Shown here: positions 32,802 through 41,761 of the stretch, in pieces
Layout: every line of letters starts with the position of its first letter
Numbering within the stretch: the stretch's first letter is position 1
Assembly: GCA_035268885.1 (NCBI GenBank)
Contig: DATFKA010000008.1
Span: forward strand, 10,099 to 74,098
Origin: DATFKA01 sp035268885
Lineage (GTDB): Bacteria > Bacteroidota > Bacteroidia > Chitinophagales > Saprospiraceae
Direction: 5' to 3'
Length of the DNA: 64,000 bases
Made by a program: the position numbers and the translations under genes
The notes under the pieces: generated by a model
The model's input: the letters and a program-made list of their open reading frames with translations, nothing else
Database searches by the model: none
What the model was told of the DNA's origin: nothing

Positions 32802-33581
32802 ATGGATTACCAGATTATAGAGGAAGGAAAATTTAGATATATAGAGACGGGAGATCAGCACCGCGAAAATTTACTTTTGCTACACGGTCTTTTCGGAGCC
32901 CTGAGTAACTTTCAGGGGATCATCCAGCACTTCTCTAAAGAATATAATGTCATTGTACCGATGCTGCCGATTTTTGAATTACCCATTCGAAAAGTATCGG
33001 TCTCCGGTCTGGTCGACCACGTCGCGGCGTTTGTGGAACATAAAAATTACGATCAGGTCCATGTGCTTGGGAATTCATTAGGAGGACACATTGCCCTGTT
33101 ATACGTGCTTGCTCATCCCGAAAAAGTAAGTTCGGTAATCCTCACCGGTAGTTCCGGTCTGTTTGAAAGTGCCATGGGGTCCAGTTTCCCCAAAAGAGGG
33201 AACTACGAGTTTATTGCTAAAAAGACCAGAGCGACTTTTTATAATCCCGAGGTGGCCAGTAAAGAATTAATTGATGAGGTTTATGATATCGTCAACGATC
33301 GCAATAAGGCCATTCGCATTATTGCCACGGCAAAATCGGCAGTTCGCCATAATTTAGGCGATAAACTACACCAGGTAAAGGCACCGACGCTGCTGATCTG
33401 GGGAGAAGACGATAACGTAACGCCGCCCTTCGTAGGGGAAAAATTTCACGAATTAATCGAGCACTCCAAGCTGATCTTTGTGCCCCAATGTGGTCACGCC
33501 CCGATGATGGAGCATTCCCAGGTGTTTAATCAGCATCTGCAAGATTTTCTGGAGGAAGTAGTCACTAAGAAAGCAGAATAA
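32802..33581 (+). CDS. alpha/beta hydrolase
   Basis: A 259-residue alpha/beta hydrolase. LLLHGLFGALSNF (about 25-37) supplies the oxyanion HG, GNSLGGH (89-95) the nucleophile Ser, WGEDDNVTP (about 207-215) the acidic residue and CGHAPMMEH (229-237) the catalytic His. No export signal. The fold and length match esterases/C-C hydrolases of the MhpC/BioH type; substrate unknown. It is transcribed towards the M1 aminopeptidase gene, 115 bases away. Confidence 0.9.
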   Translation: MDYQIIEEGKFRYIETGDQHRENLLLLHGLFGALSNFQGIIQHFSKEYNVIVPMLPIFELPIRKVSVSGLVDHVAAFVEHKNYDQVHVLGNSLGGHIALLYVLAHPEKVSSVILTGSSGLFESAMGSSFPKRGNYEFIAKKTRATFYNPEVASKELIDEVYDIVNDRNKAIRIIATAKSAVRHNLGDKLHQVKAPTLLIWGEDDNVTPPFVGEKFHELIEHSKLIFVPQCGHAPMMEHSQVFNQHLQDFLEEVVTKKAE

Positions 33582-33696
33582 TTTTCGCTGGTTGCTCTTC
33601 AAAAGTAGGGCTTTTATCTAAAAAAACAATCGAGAAGTACGTGCTGTATGCTTCTAAACGCTATATTGTTGGGCTACTTATAACATAGCACAGAAG

Positions 33697-36312
33697 ATGA
33701 TGTATAGAAGTGTTTTTGCCCTTGCTTTAGTTGCCGCCGTCACTTTCTCCTGTTCCACCACCCGAAAAAGTAATGTGGTTGACATGGAGTTCCGCGAGCT
33801 CGACACTATTTTTGTTGAAGCCGAAATGCCTAATGAACTGAAATCTGCCGAAGATTTTAGTTTGCCTACCTATCGCCCTTCTCCTACCCGCCAATTCGAC
33901 CTGCTACATACGCGGCTCGATCTACGCTTTAATTGGGAAGAAGAGCAGGTCATTGGTCTGGCCCAACTACGATTGACGCCCTACTTCTACCCCAATAATA
34001 GCCTTCAATTGGATGCCAAGGAGCTGAATGTCAAGGCAATCAGCATGGACGGCGAAGTACTGACTTACGACTATGATCAGGAGCAGCTGTATATCCGGCT
34101 GCCCCGTTTGATGGAAAGGGGAGACACCTTTGAAATCGAAATAGATTATACGGCTCAACCTTCATCCTCTGGGGGGAGTTCTGCTATTACCTCCAATCAG
34201 GGCTTGTTTTTTATTAACCCTCAGGGAACCGAAGGAAATAAACCACAGCAGATCTGGACCCAGGGCGAAACGGAGTGGAATTCTCGCTGGTTTCCGACGA
34301 TTGATAAACCCAACGAACGCTGCACACAAGAAATTTACCTCACCGTTGAGCAGCGATTTAATACCCTTTCCAATGGCATATTAAAAGAAAGCATCAGTAA
34401 TGAGGACGGCACCCGCACGGATTACTGGAGGATGGAGCAGCCCCACGCTCCCTACTTATTCGCGATTGTGGTAGGTGAATTTGCCGTCGTCGAAGAAGAG
34501 GTGGATGGCTTACCCCTGACTTACTACGTAGAGCCAAAATATGAAAAAGACGCCAAAGCAATTTTCGCCCGTACGCCCGAGATGATTCGATTTTTTTCGC
34601 AAAAGCTGGATTATCCCTTCCCCTGGGATAAATACGCTCAGATCATCGTACGCGACTACGTGTCGGGAGCCATGGAAAATACCACGGCATCCATCTTTGG
34701 GGCTTTTGTTCAGAAACGGAGGCGTGCCCTGATCAATAACCATAACGATGGAATCGTCGCCCACGAGTTGTTCCATCAGTGGTTTGGCGATCTGGTAACC
34801 TGCGAAAGCTGGGCCAACCTGACGATGAATGAAGGCTTTGCCAACTATAGTGAATACCTTTGGTATGAGCACTTTTACGGGCCCGACGAAGCCGCTTATC
34901 ATCTCCTGAGCGAACGCAGCGGTTACTTTTTCGGCTCTAGTGGTAATACCCATCCGCTGATTCATTTTGGCTATGAGGATAAGGAAGATATGTTTGATTC
35001 TCATTCCTATAATAAAGGAGGTGCGGTTTTACATATGTTACACCGCTACGTGGGCGATGCCGCCTTCTGGTCGGCTTTACATTTGTACCTTACAGAAAAT
35101 GCCTATACCGCAGTGGAAGCGCATGACCTGCGTCTGGCTTTCGAAGAGATCACCGGAGAGGATTTGAATTGGTTTTTTAATCAGTGGTATTTTTCAGAGG
35201 GACACCCCGAAATTGAGGTCGAATACGGCTACAATGTGGAGACAAAAGAGCTTGTCGTAAAAGTAGAGCAACGGCAAAACCCCGAGCGCATGCCTCCAAT
35301 CTTCATTTTACCGACGGCGATCGATATTCACTATGAAGGCAAAACGGAACGGAAATATATCCGGGTAGATCGCCGAACTCAGGAATTCGTTTTTCCCTGT
35401 CCGGTCAAGCCCGATTGGATTCAATTCGATCCCGAATACATCCTCCTGGCCGAATATGAAGACAATAAAGCAGTGGAGATTTTTCGCTATCAGTTGGAAC
35501 ATGGCACCCACTTTCGGGATCGTTACGACGCTATTCAGGAATTGCTGCGGGCTCCCTCTACGGATATTATGGCGCTGGCCGTTCAGGCTCTGGAAGACCC
35601 GCATTGGTACATTCGGGAGATGACCCTGAATAACTTACCTCTGGATATTTCCACTTCCGTAAAAAGCAAAGCAATGGAATTAGTCCGGGAAGATCCGGAT
35701 GCCCGGGTACGTACCGCAGCTTTGGCCGTTTTGGCGCCAACCAAAGATCCGGTGCTGACGGAGCTGGCTATCCAGGTGATCGAATCGGACTCCGCCTATA
35801 GTGTCATCGGAAAAGCGGTGGAGTTACTGAATAAATTAGATAAAGCGAAGGCCGAAACATACGTCCAGCAACTGGAAGATACCGAAAGCGAAGCACTACT
35901 GATCTCCATCGCACAAATATACGCGGAGAGTGGTGACCCGACCTATCTGGGCTTCTTTGAGCAAAATCTGGAACAAGTCGACAACTATGCGGCCAGTAGC
36001 TTTTACAACCAAATGTTAGAATTAGCACTGGAAGCTCCTCAGGATGAAACAATGCGGCTGATGAATCGTTTGAAAGAAATAGGTATTAACCAACGACAAT
36101 CACCCTGGCGACGCCTGGCCGCTACCAAAACCATTACGGACCTGGCCAATGAATGGCAGGCCCAGGCTAATCGAACGGATGGTAAAGAGCGCATTAAGCT
36201 GAATCAGCAGGTTGATCAGCTCATTCGCTACCTGGATCAGCTAAAAGAGGCGGAAGAAAATGATCAATTGCGGCAATTATACCGGCAATTAGTTGTCATC
36301 GAAAGGAATTGA
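33697..36312 (+). CDS. M1 family aminopeptidase lipoprotein with HEAT-like C-terminus
   Basis: An 871-residue zinc aminopeptidase. The N-terminus (MMYRSVFALALVAAVTFSC) has a lipobox Cys at 19. The exopeptidase motif GAMEN lies near 326 and the zinc site HELFHQWFGD with downstream NEGFANY near 352-380, in the standard M1 order. After residue about 600 the protein continues with alpha-helical HEAT-like repeats (for example DPHWYIREMTLNNLPLD). It removes N-terminal amino acids from peptides, here probably at the periplasmic or outer surface of a membrane. The second ATG codon is an equally good start. Confidence 0.93.
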   Translation: MMYRSVFALALVAAVTFSCSTTRKSNVVDMEFRELDTIFVEAEMPNELKSAEDFSLPTYRPSPTRQFDLLHTRLDLRFNWEEEQVIGLAQLRLTPYFYPNNSLQLDAKELNVKAISMDGEVLTYDYDQEQLYIRLPRLMERGDTFEIEIDYTAQPSSSGGSSAITSNQGLFFINPQGTEGNKPQQIWTQGETEWNSRWFPTIDKPNERCTQEIYLTVEQRFNTLSNGILKESISNEDGTRTDYWRMEQPHAPYLFAIVVGEFAVVEEEVDGLPLTYYVEPKYEKDAKAIFARTPEMIRFFSQKLDYPFPWDKYAQIIVRDYVSGAMENTTASIFGAFVQKRRRALINNHNDGIVAHELFHQWFGDLVTCESWANLTMNEGFANYSEYLWYEHFYGPDEAAYHLLSERSGYFFGSSGNTHPLIHFGYEDKEDMFDSHSYNKGGAVLHMLHRYVGDAAFWSALHLYLTENAYTAVEAHDLRLAFEEITGEDLNWFFNQWYFSEGHPEIEVEYGYNVETKELVVKVEQRQNPERMPPIFILPTAIDIHYEGKTERKYIRVDRRTQEFVFPCPVKPDWIQFDPEYILLAEYEDNKAVEIFRYQLEHGTHFRDRYDAIQELLRAPSTDIMALAVQALEDPHWYIREMTLNNLPLDISTSVKSKAMELVREDPDARVRTAALAVLAPTKDPVLTELAIQVIESDSAYSVIGKAVELLNKLDKAKAETYVQQLEDTESEALLISIAQIYAESGDPTYLGFFEQNLEQVDNYAASSFYNQMLELALEAPQDETMRLMNRLKEIGINQRQSPWRRLAATKTITDLANEWQAQANRTDGKERIKLNQQVDQLIRYLDQLKEAEENDQLRQLYRQLVVIERN

Positions 36313-36428
36313 TCGTCGTCTATTGCCATTTGTGCGTTAAAAAGTCGCCGTTCGGCAATCATACCTTGTTATAACGCTCGGACTTCCTTATTTTCGGAGA
36401 GCATTTTTTCATAATTCGACATTTACAC

Positions 36429-39400
36429 ATGGCAGCGCAGTCCAATTATCAATTACTGATCCAAAAGCTGGATCAATTCATTCGCAAGTATTACATCAAT
36501 AAAGTAATACGTGGCGCCTTATATAGCATTGGGTTTGTACTCTTGCTATTCCTCGTGGTCGATCTGCTGATTTACTACAATGATTTTGGTACAGGTACGC
36601 GTACCGGGCTATTCTTTAGTTTCGTTGGGCTTAGCCTGGCTGCTCTTGCCTATTGGGTCGTCTTGCCCTTAACAAAGTACTTTCGCCTGGGTACGGTTAT
36701 TAGTCACGAGCAGGCCGCCTCGATTATTGGGGAGCATTTTATTGATGTGAAAGACAAGCTGTTGAATATCTTACAGCTCAAGCGTCAGTCGGATAGTGTC
36801 GGTGGTAATGATTTGACCCTGGCGGGTATCGATCAAAAATCGGAAGAGATTAAGCTGGTACCCTTTAAATCTGCCATTAATCTGTCGCACAACCGGAAGT
36901 ATCTGCGTTATGCACTGCCGCCTTTATTGTTGTTGATCATCCTGTTGTTTGCTGCGCCCAGTATGATCAAAGACGGTACCGAACGGCTGGTCCGCTATGG
37001 TAAAGAATTTGTCAAACCGGCCCCTTTCCGTTTTGAGTTGGAGAATGAAGAACTTTCCGTAGTACAGTATGGTGATTTTCCACTTACCGTAAAAGTGGAA
37101 GGAGAGCAATTACCTGCCGAAGTATTTATTGATCTGGATAATGTACAGTACCGCCTGAAGAAGCAGGCCAATAATCTTTTTACTTATAAGTTTAGTAATG
37201 TACAAAAGGACGTTGACTTTAAGCTCTACGCCGCCGAAGTGAAGTCCTCTAAGTATAAGCTGGAAGTGCTGAAAAAGCCCAATATGCTGGGTTTCGAAGT
37301 CAAGCTGAATTATCCCGAATACACTGGCCGTAAGGACGAAGAACTAAATAGCGTGGGAGACCTGGTGGTACCCGTTGGTACAACGATTGACTGGGTATTC
37401 AACGCAGAGAATACAGATGATGTACAAATCGACTTTTCGCGCGAAGCGAATCGACAAGCAGTAAAACGCTTCTCCAATGACCTGTTCACCTACAAGCGAA
37501 AGGTCATGCAGGATGACATCTACAAGCTATACATTTCTAACAAAGCTCTACCTAATGCCGACTCTATTACCTACAGTTTATCGGTTATTCCCGATCTGTA
37601 TCCGGAAATTACGGTGGAAAATTTTCAGGATAGCCTGGATAATAAATTAATCTATTTCGTGGGAGAAGCCTCCGACGATTACGGCATGCAGAGCTTAAGT
37701 TTTAATTACCGGATTTCTAAAGAAGGCAATCCTAACGAAGCCCCTTTAGAAACACTGTTGATTCAGGCGCCGGATGCAAAACAGGTCTCCTATGAGCATA
37801 TTTTCGATCTGAATGAGCTGAATCTGCAACCGGGAGATGAAGTAACTTACTACTTCGAGGTTTTTGATAATGATGCCGTAAACGGTAGCAAATCAAGCCG
37901 TACAAATCTTATGGTGTATGCCAAACCGACCGTAGATGAGTTTGAAGCAATGGCCGAAGAAAACGATGAGCAGATCATGGACAACCTGGAAAAAGCCAGA
38001 AAAGAATCCAAAGACCTGCAGGAAGAAATGAAGCGCCTGCGCGAAAAATTACTGCAGGAAAAAGAACTCGACTGGCAAAACCGCAAAGAACTGGAAAACC
38101 TGCTCCAACGCCAAAAAGAACTGGAAGAGAAAATCAAAGAAGCTCAACAAGCCTTTGAAGAAAACCTAAAGAACCAGTCTGAATACGAGGAGCCTACACC
38201 CGAAGAGCAAGAGAAGCAAGAGAAATTGCAGGAACTATTCGAAGAGAGTATGAGCCCGGAGATGAAAGAGCTCATGGAAAAGCTGGAAGAAATGCTTCAG
38301 GAAATGGACAAGGAAGAGGCTATGGAGATGATGGAGCAAATGGAGTTCAATGAGGAAAATACGGAAATGAACCTCGAAAGACTGGAAGAACTCTACAAGC
38401 AACTCGAGCTGGAGCAGGAAATGAATAAGGCCCTGGATAAATTAAATGAACTGGCTGAAGAACAGGAAAAACTCGCTGAAGAAACCGAAAAGCTGGAAGA
38501 AAATCAGGATCAGCAAGATGCTGAAAACCAGAACAAAGAAGGGGAGCAAAAAGAGGGTGAAAACCAGGAAGAAAATAAAGAGGGCGAGCAGAAAGAGAAT
38601 AAGCAGCAGGAAGGAGAGCAAAAAGAAGGAGAAAATCAGGAAAATAAAGAGGAAGGTCAGCAGAAGCAGGAAGGAGAACAGCAAGACCAAGAGAATCAAG
38701 AGGGGGAACAGCAAAGTGGGGAAAACCAAGAGGAGAAACCCAAGCAGGAAGAAATCGTTGATAAGCAAAAAGAACTAAACGAAAAATTCCAGGAGCTACA
38801 GGAGAAAATGGACGGAATTAAGGAGAAGAACGAGCAGCTGGAAAATAAGCAGGATATGGGTGACTCGCAAGAGCAGATGGATGACATCAATCGCGATATG
38901 CAAGAGTCGCAGCAGCAACTGCAGCAGCAGCAAAATAAAAAAGCGTCAGAATCGCAGAAAAAAGCGGCGCAAAAAATGCGGCAAATGTCACAGCAGATGT
39001 CTGGCCAGATGCAATCCGGTCAGATGCAGCAGATGCAGGAAGATATGGAGTCACTCCGTCAGTTACTGGAGAATCTGGTAGGCCTCTCCTTTGAGCAGGA
39101 AGACCTGATCGATAATTTTGATGCGGCGGAGGTCAATACACCGCGCTACGTGGATTTGGTGCAGGATCAATTCAAAATCAAAGACGATTTCAGCCTGGTA
39201 GAGGATAGCCTGCGTGCCCTCAGTAAGCGCGTATTCCAAATCGAAACTTTCGTCACAGAAAAAGTAACCGAGATCAACGAGAACCTCGATGAAAGTATTG
39301 ACGAGCTCGAAGAACGTCGCAAGGCACAGGCTGGTGATCACCAGCAACGCACCATGAAGAACCTGAACGATCTGGCGCTAATGCTAAGTGAGACCATGAA

Positions 39401-40013
39401 CCAGATGCAACAGCAAATGGCTGGTATGATGTCTGGTAGCCAGATGTGTAATAAGCCCAGTCAGGGGCAGGGACAACAGCCGCAGGATAAAATATCTCAG
39501 GGCCAGCAAAAGCTGAATCAGGAAATGCAGCAGAAAGGCAAACAAGGCGGACAAGGGGGTGAAAACCCCGGGCTGTCTTCCGAAGAATTTGCGAAACTGG
39601 CCGCCCGACAGGCTGCCTTGCGTAAAGCCCTGGAAGAAAAACAAAAGCAATTACGGGAACAGGGTCGAGGTAGTAAAGAGCTACAGGATGCCATCGATGA
39701 GATGGATAAGGTAGAAATCGACCTGGTGAATAAGCAGTTGCGCAACGAAACCATGAAGCGTCAGCAAGAAATTCTGACGCGCCTATTGCGCCACGAAAAA
39801 GCCGAGCGCCAGCGCGAATATGATCAAAAACGTAAATCGGAAGTAGCCCAGGAGCAAGAAAAACAGCTACCACCCGCGCTGGAAGAATACATTAAAAAAC
39901 GCAAAGCAGAACTGGAGCTGTACAAAACCGTATCGCCTTCCCTGAAGCCTTACTACAAGAATTTGGTAGAGGAGTACTTTAAGGAGCTCAAAACGGGCGA
40001 AGGCGGTAGATAA
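36429..40013 (+). CDS. DUF4175 family membrane protein with very long Glu/Gln/Lys-rich coiled coil
   Basis: An 1194-residue protein. Three hydrophobic segments near 28-47, 59-79 and 156-175 anchor it; a beta-rich extracytoplasmic part (about 195-500) has Ig-like strands, and from about 500 on the chain is almost entirely charged helix. Residues about 690-775 consist of short degenerate repeats around EGEQKEGENQEN, followed by Gln-rich QQQLQQQQ and Met/Gln-rich QMSGQMQSGQMQQMQ segments. DUF4175 proteins are widespread in Bacteroidota and uncharacterised; a scaffold in the envelope is likely. The low-complexity repeat region could vary in length between strains. Confidence 0.9.
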   Translation: MAAQSNYQLLIQKLDQFIRKYYINKVIRGALYSIGFVLLLFLVVDLLIYYNDFGTGTRTGLFFSFVGLSLAALAYWVVLPLTKYFRLGTVISHEQAASIIGEHFIDVKDKLLNILQLKRQSDSVGGNDLTLAGIDQKSEEIKLVPFKSAINLSHNRKYLRYALPPLLLLIILLFAAPSMIKDGTERLVRYGKEFVKPAPFRFELENEELSVVQYGDFPLTVKVEGEQLPAEVFIDLDNVQYRLKKQANNLFTYKFSNVQKDVDFKLYAAEVKSSKYKLEVLKKPNMLGFEVKLNYPEYTGRKDEELNSVGDLVVPVGTTIDWVFNAENTDDVQIDFSREANRQAVKRFSNDLFTYKRKVMQDDIYKLYISNKALPNADSITYSLSVIPDLYPEITVENFQDSLDNKLIYFVGEASDDYGMQSLSFNYRISKEGNPNEAPLETLLIQAPDAKQVSYEHIFDLNELNLQPGDEVTYYFEVFDNDAVNGSKSSRTNLMVYAKPTVDEFEAMAEENDEQIMDNLEKARKESKDLQEEMKRLREKLLQEKELDWQNRKELENLLQRQKELEEKIKEAQQAFEENLKNQSEYEEPTPEEQEKQEKLQELFEESMSPEMKELMEKLEEMLQEMDKEEAMEMMEQMEFNEENTEMNLERLEELYKQLELEQEMNKALDKLNELAEEQEKLAEETEKLEENQDQQDAENQNKEGEQKEGENQEENKEGEQKENKQQEGEQKEGENQENKEEGQQKQEGEQQDQENQEGEQQSGENQEEKPKQEEIVDKQKELNEKFQELQEKMDGIKEKNEQLENKQDMGDSQEQMDDINRDMQESQQQLQQQQNKKASESQKKAAQKMRQMSQQMSGQMQSGQMQQMQEDMESLRQLLENLVGLSFEQEDLIDNFDAAEVNTPRYVDLVQDQFKIKDDFSLVEDSLRALSKRVFQIETFVTEKVTEINENLDESIDELEERRKAQAGDHQQRTMKNLNDLALMLSETMNQMQQQMAGMMSGSQMCNKPSQGQGQQPQDKISQGQQKLNQEMQQKGKQGGQGGENPGLSSEEFAKLAARQAALRKALEEKQKQLREQGRGSKELQDAIDEMDKVEIDLVNKQLRNETMKRQQEILTRLLRHEKAERQREYDQKRKSEVAQEQEKQLPPALEEYIKKRKAELELYKTVSPSLKPYYKNLVEEYFKELKTGEGGR

Positions 40014-40308
40014 CTAAATCTCGTTTTTTTTAGCGAAAGCTGCACCCGTACTAATGACAATTCCGAAACGGTAAAACCCGATGAGGTGGTCCTCAACGAA
40101 GTTATTGCACCCAAATACCTACCCGTGCGCCTGACGGCCGATGTAGAGAGCTACCAACAAATGATTCCTGGTCTGATCGAGGCCGCGCAGATTATGAATG
40201 AACTCATTGTGGAGGATCAGCGGCAGCATAGATCCGGGGCGTTTGGCAGCCGCCAGTATTCCGGTCGATATTGTCTTTGAACAAGGAGTGGAGGTGCTGG
40301 GGTTTTAA
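40014..40308 (+). pseudogene. relic of a lipoprotein gene, truncated and frameshifted
   Basis: Right after the DUF4175 stop the sequence can be read as VFFSESCTRTNDNSE, a lost lipoprotein start, continuing as PKYLPVRLTADVESYQQMIP and GLIEAAQIMNEL up to about 40225. The pattern of a short polar N-terminus followed by VRLTAD...MIPxLIEAA recalls the N-terminus of M49-like (dipeptidyl-peptidase III type) hydrolases, a weak assignment. The frame then shifts, and a different frame reads RLAASIPVDIVFEQGVEVLGF to a TAA at 40306-40308. No start codon or domain is intact. Confidence 0.45.
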
Positions 40309-40384
40309 TGGGAGGAAAATATCTTTCATTGACCAACGGCTGACTTTTGAAACCCAAACAACGTTTATTCGTAGATAAAAGTAC

Positions 40385-40415
40385 TTGCTTATCTAATGAT
40401 AGAACTGTATTTTTG
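40385..40415 (+). promoter_or_regulatory. promoter of the RsbW-like/ybeY unit
   Basis: TTG (40385-40387), 20-base spacer and TATTTTTG (40408-40415) match the Bacteroidota consensus well. The start codon lies 135 bases further on, leaving a long leader with a hairpin. Confidence 0.65.
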
Positions 40416-40504
40416 TTTAGGTAATTCCATGTACAGCTTGGCTTTAAAACCAGTACTTGCTACTTAGTGTAAAAAGTACTATATTATTTAGAAGGAACTT
40501 CGTC

Positions 40505-40532
40505 GCTTTTTGCGGGCGCAAAGGCAAAAAGC
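40505..40532 (+). promoter_or_regulatory. hairpin in the leader of the RsbW-like gene
   Basis: GCTTTTTGC (40505-40513) pairs perfectly with GCAAAAAGC (40524-40532) around a 10-base loop, ending 18 bases before the ATG. It is not followed by T residues, so a role in translation or mRNA stability is more likely than termination. Confidence 0.45.
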
Positions 40533-40550
40533 TTAACTAAATACCACTGT

Positions 40551-40943
40551 ATGCGTATATTACGTTTACCTTCCAATCCACGTAGCGTAGCTAAAATTGA
40601 AGAATTTGTAAAGGGCGTTTGCCAACGCCACCGCCTAAAAGCAGAACGTCATGGAGACATGCTGATTAGCCTGACCGAAGCAGTTACCAACGCCATCATC
40701 CACGGTAATAAAAGAGACGAATCCAAAGAAGTCAGAATACAACTCTCCAAACAGCCCAATTGTATCGCCGTAAAGGTATCTGATCAGGGGCTGGGCTTCG
40801 ACTACAATAACCTTCCTGACCCTACTTCACCTGAAAATAAGACCAAATGTGGTGGTCGGGGCGTCTACCTGATGCGTCGGCTCTGTGATCAGGTAGAATA
40901 CCAGGATAATGGCCGCACGGTGGAAATGCGATTTAAAATTTAA
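40551..40943 (+). CDS. RsbW-like serine kinase/anti-sigma ATP-binding protein
   Basis: A 130-residue stand-alone GHKL ATPase domain. The N-box EAVTNAIIHGNK (about 43-54), G1 box VSDQGLGFD (75-83) and G2 box GGRGVYLMRRLCD (103-115) are all present, the layout of RsbW/SpoIIAB-type kinases that bind sigma factors or anti-anti-sigma proteins. No STAS antagonist or sigma gene lies nearby. The downstream ybeY frame begins 11 bases after its stop, so the two are probably co-transcribed. Confidence 0.88.
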   Translation: MRILRLPSNPRSVAKIEEFVKGVCQRHRLKAERHGDMLISLTEAVTNAIIHGNKRDESKEVRIQLSKQPNCIAVKVSDQGLGFDYNNLPDPTSPENKTKCGGRGVYLMRRLCDQVEYQDNGRTVEMRFKI

Positions 40944-40954
40944 ATGCTCTTTTT

Positions 40955-41410
40955 TTGGAAGAATTTTTTCCCGAGGACGAGATTCTCGTTACTTTTCATT
41001 CAGAAGATACCGACTTCCGGATAGATGCCTCGGTATCTCTCATCCATTGGATCCAAGCCATTATCAAATGGCGCGAATGCGAGTTGGTGCAACTGACGTA
41101 TGTCTTTTGTAGTGACGACTATCTCCATAAGATGAATCAGGAATACCTCGACCATGATACCCTCACCGATATTATTACCTTTCCGTATCTGGAACCACCC
41201 AAGGTAGAAGGGGATATTTTCATAAGTGTGGATCGGGTACGGGATAATGCCCGGCACTTTGGCGTCGCCTTCGAGCAGGAGCTGCGCCGTGTTATGATCC
41301 ATGGTGTCTTACACCTTTGTGGGCAGGCAGACAAGACAGAAGCCGAGGCCGGGGAGATGCGCCGCCTGGAAGAAGCGGCCCTGGATCGTTTCTCAAAAAC
41401 GACCGGATAA
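40955..41410 (+). CDS. ybeY: endoribonuclease YbeY (rRNA maturation factor)
   Basis: A 151-residue protein of typical YbeY size. The metal site reads MIHGVLHLCGQADK near 112-125; two histidines of H-x3-H are present, and the canonical third His is replaced as often seen in Bacteroidota homologues. TLTDIITFPY (about 69-78) is the conserved strand. YbeY acts in 16S rRNA 3' maturation and ribosome quality control. The frame has no ATG before the conserved region: it starts at TTG 40955, or an ATG at 40944 could be used if the run of seven T (40950-40956) were one base longer. Confidence 0.88.
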   Translation: MEEFFPEDEILVTFHSEDTDFRIDASVSLIHWIQAIIKWRECELVQLTYVFCSDDYLHKMNQEYLDHDTLTDIITFPYLEPPKVEGDIFISVDRVRDNARHFGVAFEQELRRVMIHGVLHLCGQADKTEAEAGEMRRLEEAALDRFSKTTG

Positions 41411-41761
41411 GTTTCAGTCTTAAATCCTCTACTAAGATATTTCCATATTATAATTAATGGCTTGGTTGCTTACTCGACGATTCACCAGAGACCCCGGCAT
41501 CTTTCCAGTCGGGAGGTAGGGTGGAGAAGTTAGGTGTACCTTATAAAGAAGGATTTTTAATGGGGGGTTCCTGGCTAAATAGATAAAACTTGTTTCCTCC
41601 GATATCCCATATGACGTCCGTAGGCAAAACGTTACCGTTTGCCGACTAATTATTGGTGTTTTCAAAAAAAAGATGCGAATTTCTAGATAAAATTTTGCCA
41701 GGGCGAATCCTTACACTATTTTTAGCAACGAACAACTAGTTTTGAAACTAAAAATTGTGTC
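41411..41761. other. intergenic region upstream of the SusC gene
   Basis: A 351-base gap without a convincing gene. A minus-strand frame (41432-41665) has no protein-like character. The 3' part holds the candidate SusC promoter (41695-41724). A pairing GGCAAAACG/CGTTTGCC near 41622-41643 is imperfect. Confidence 0.5.
41695..41724 (+). promoter_or_regulatory. candidate promoter of the SusC/SusD locus
   Basis: TTG at 41695-41697, 19-base spacer and TATTTTTA at 41717-41724; the -7 box differs from TAnnTTTG in the last base. It lies 38 bases before the SusC ATG. Confidence 0.45.

Noticed and set aside
38442..38778. Long antisense (Leu/Phe-rich) and second-frame (Lys/Arg-rich) ORFs inside the DUF4175 gene
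   Set aside because: Both are shadows of the repeated GAA/AAA/CAG codon composition; neither has a start region or protein-like composition.
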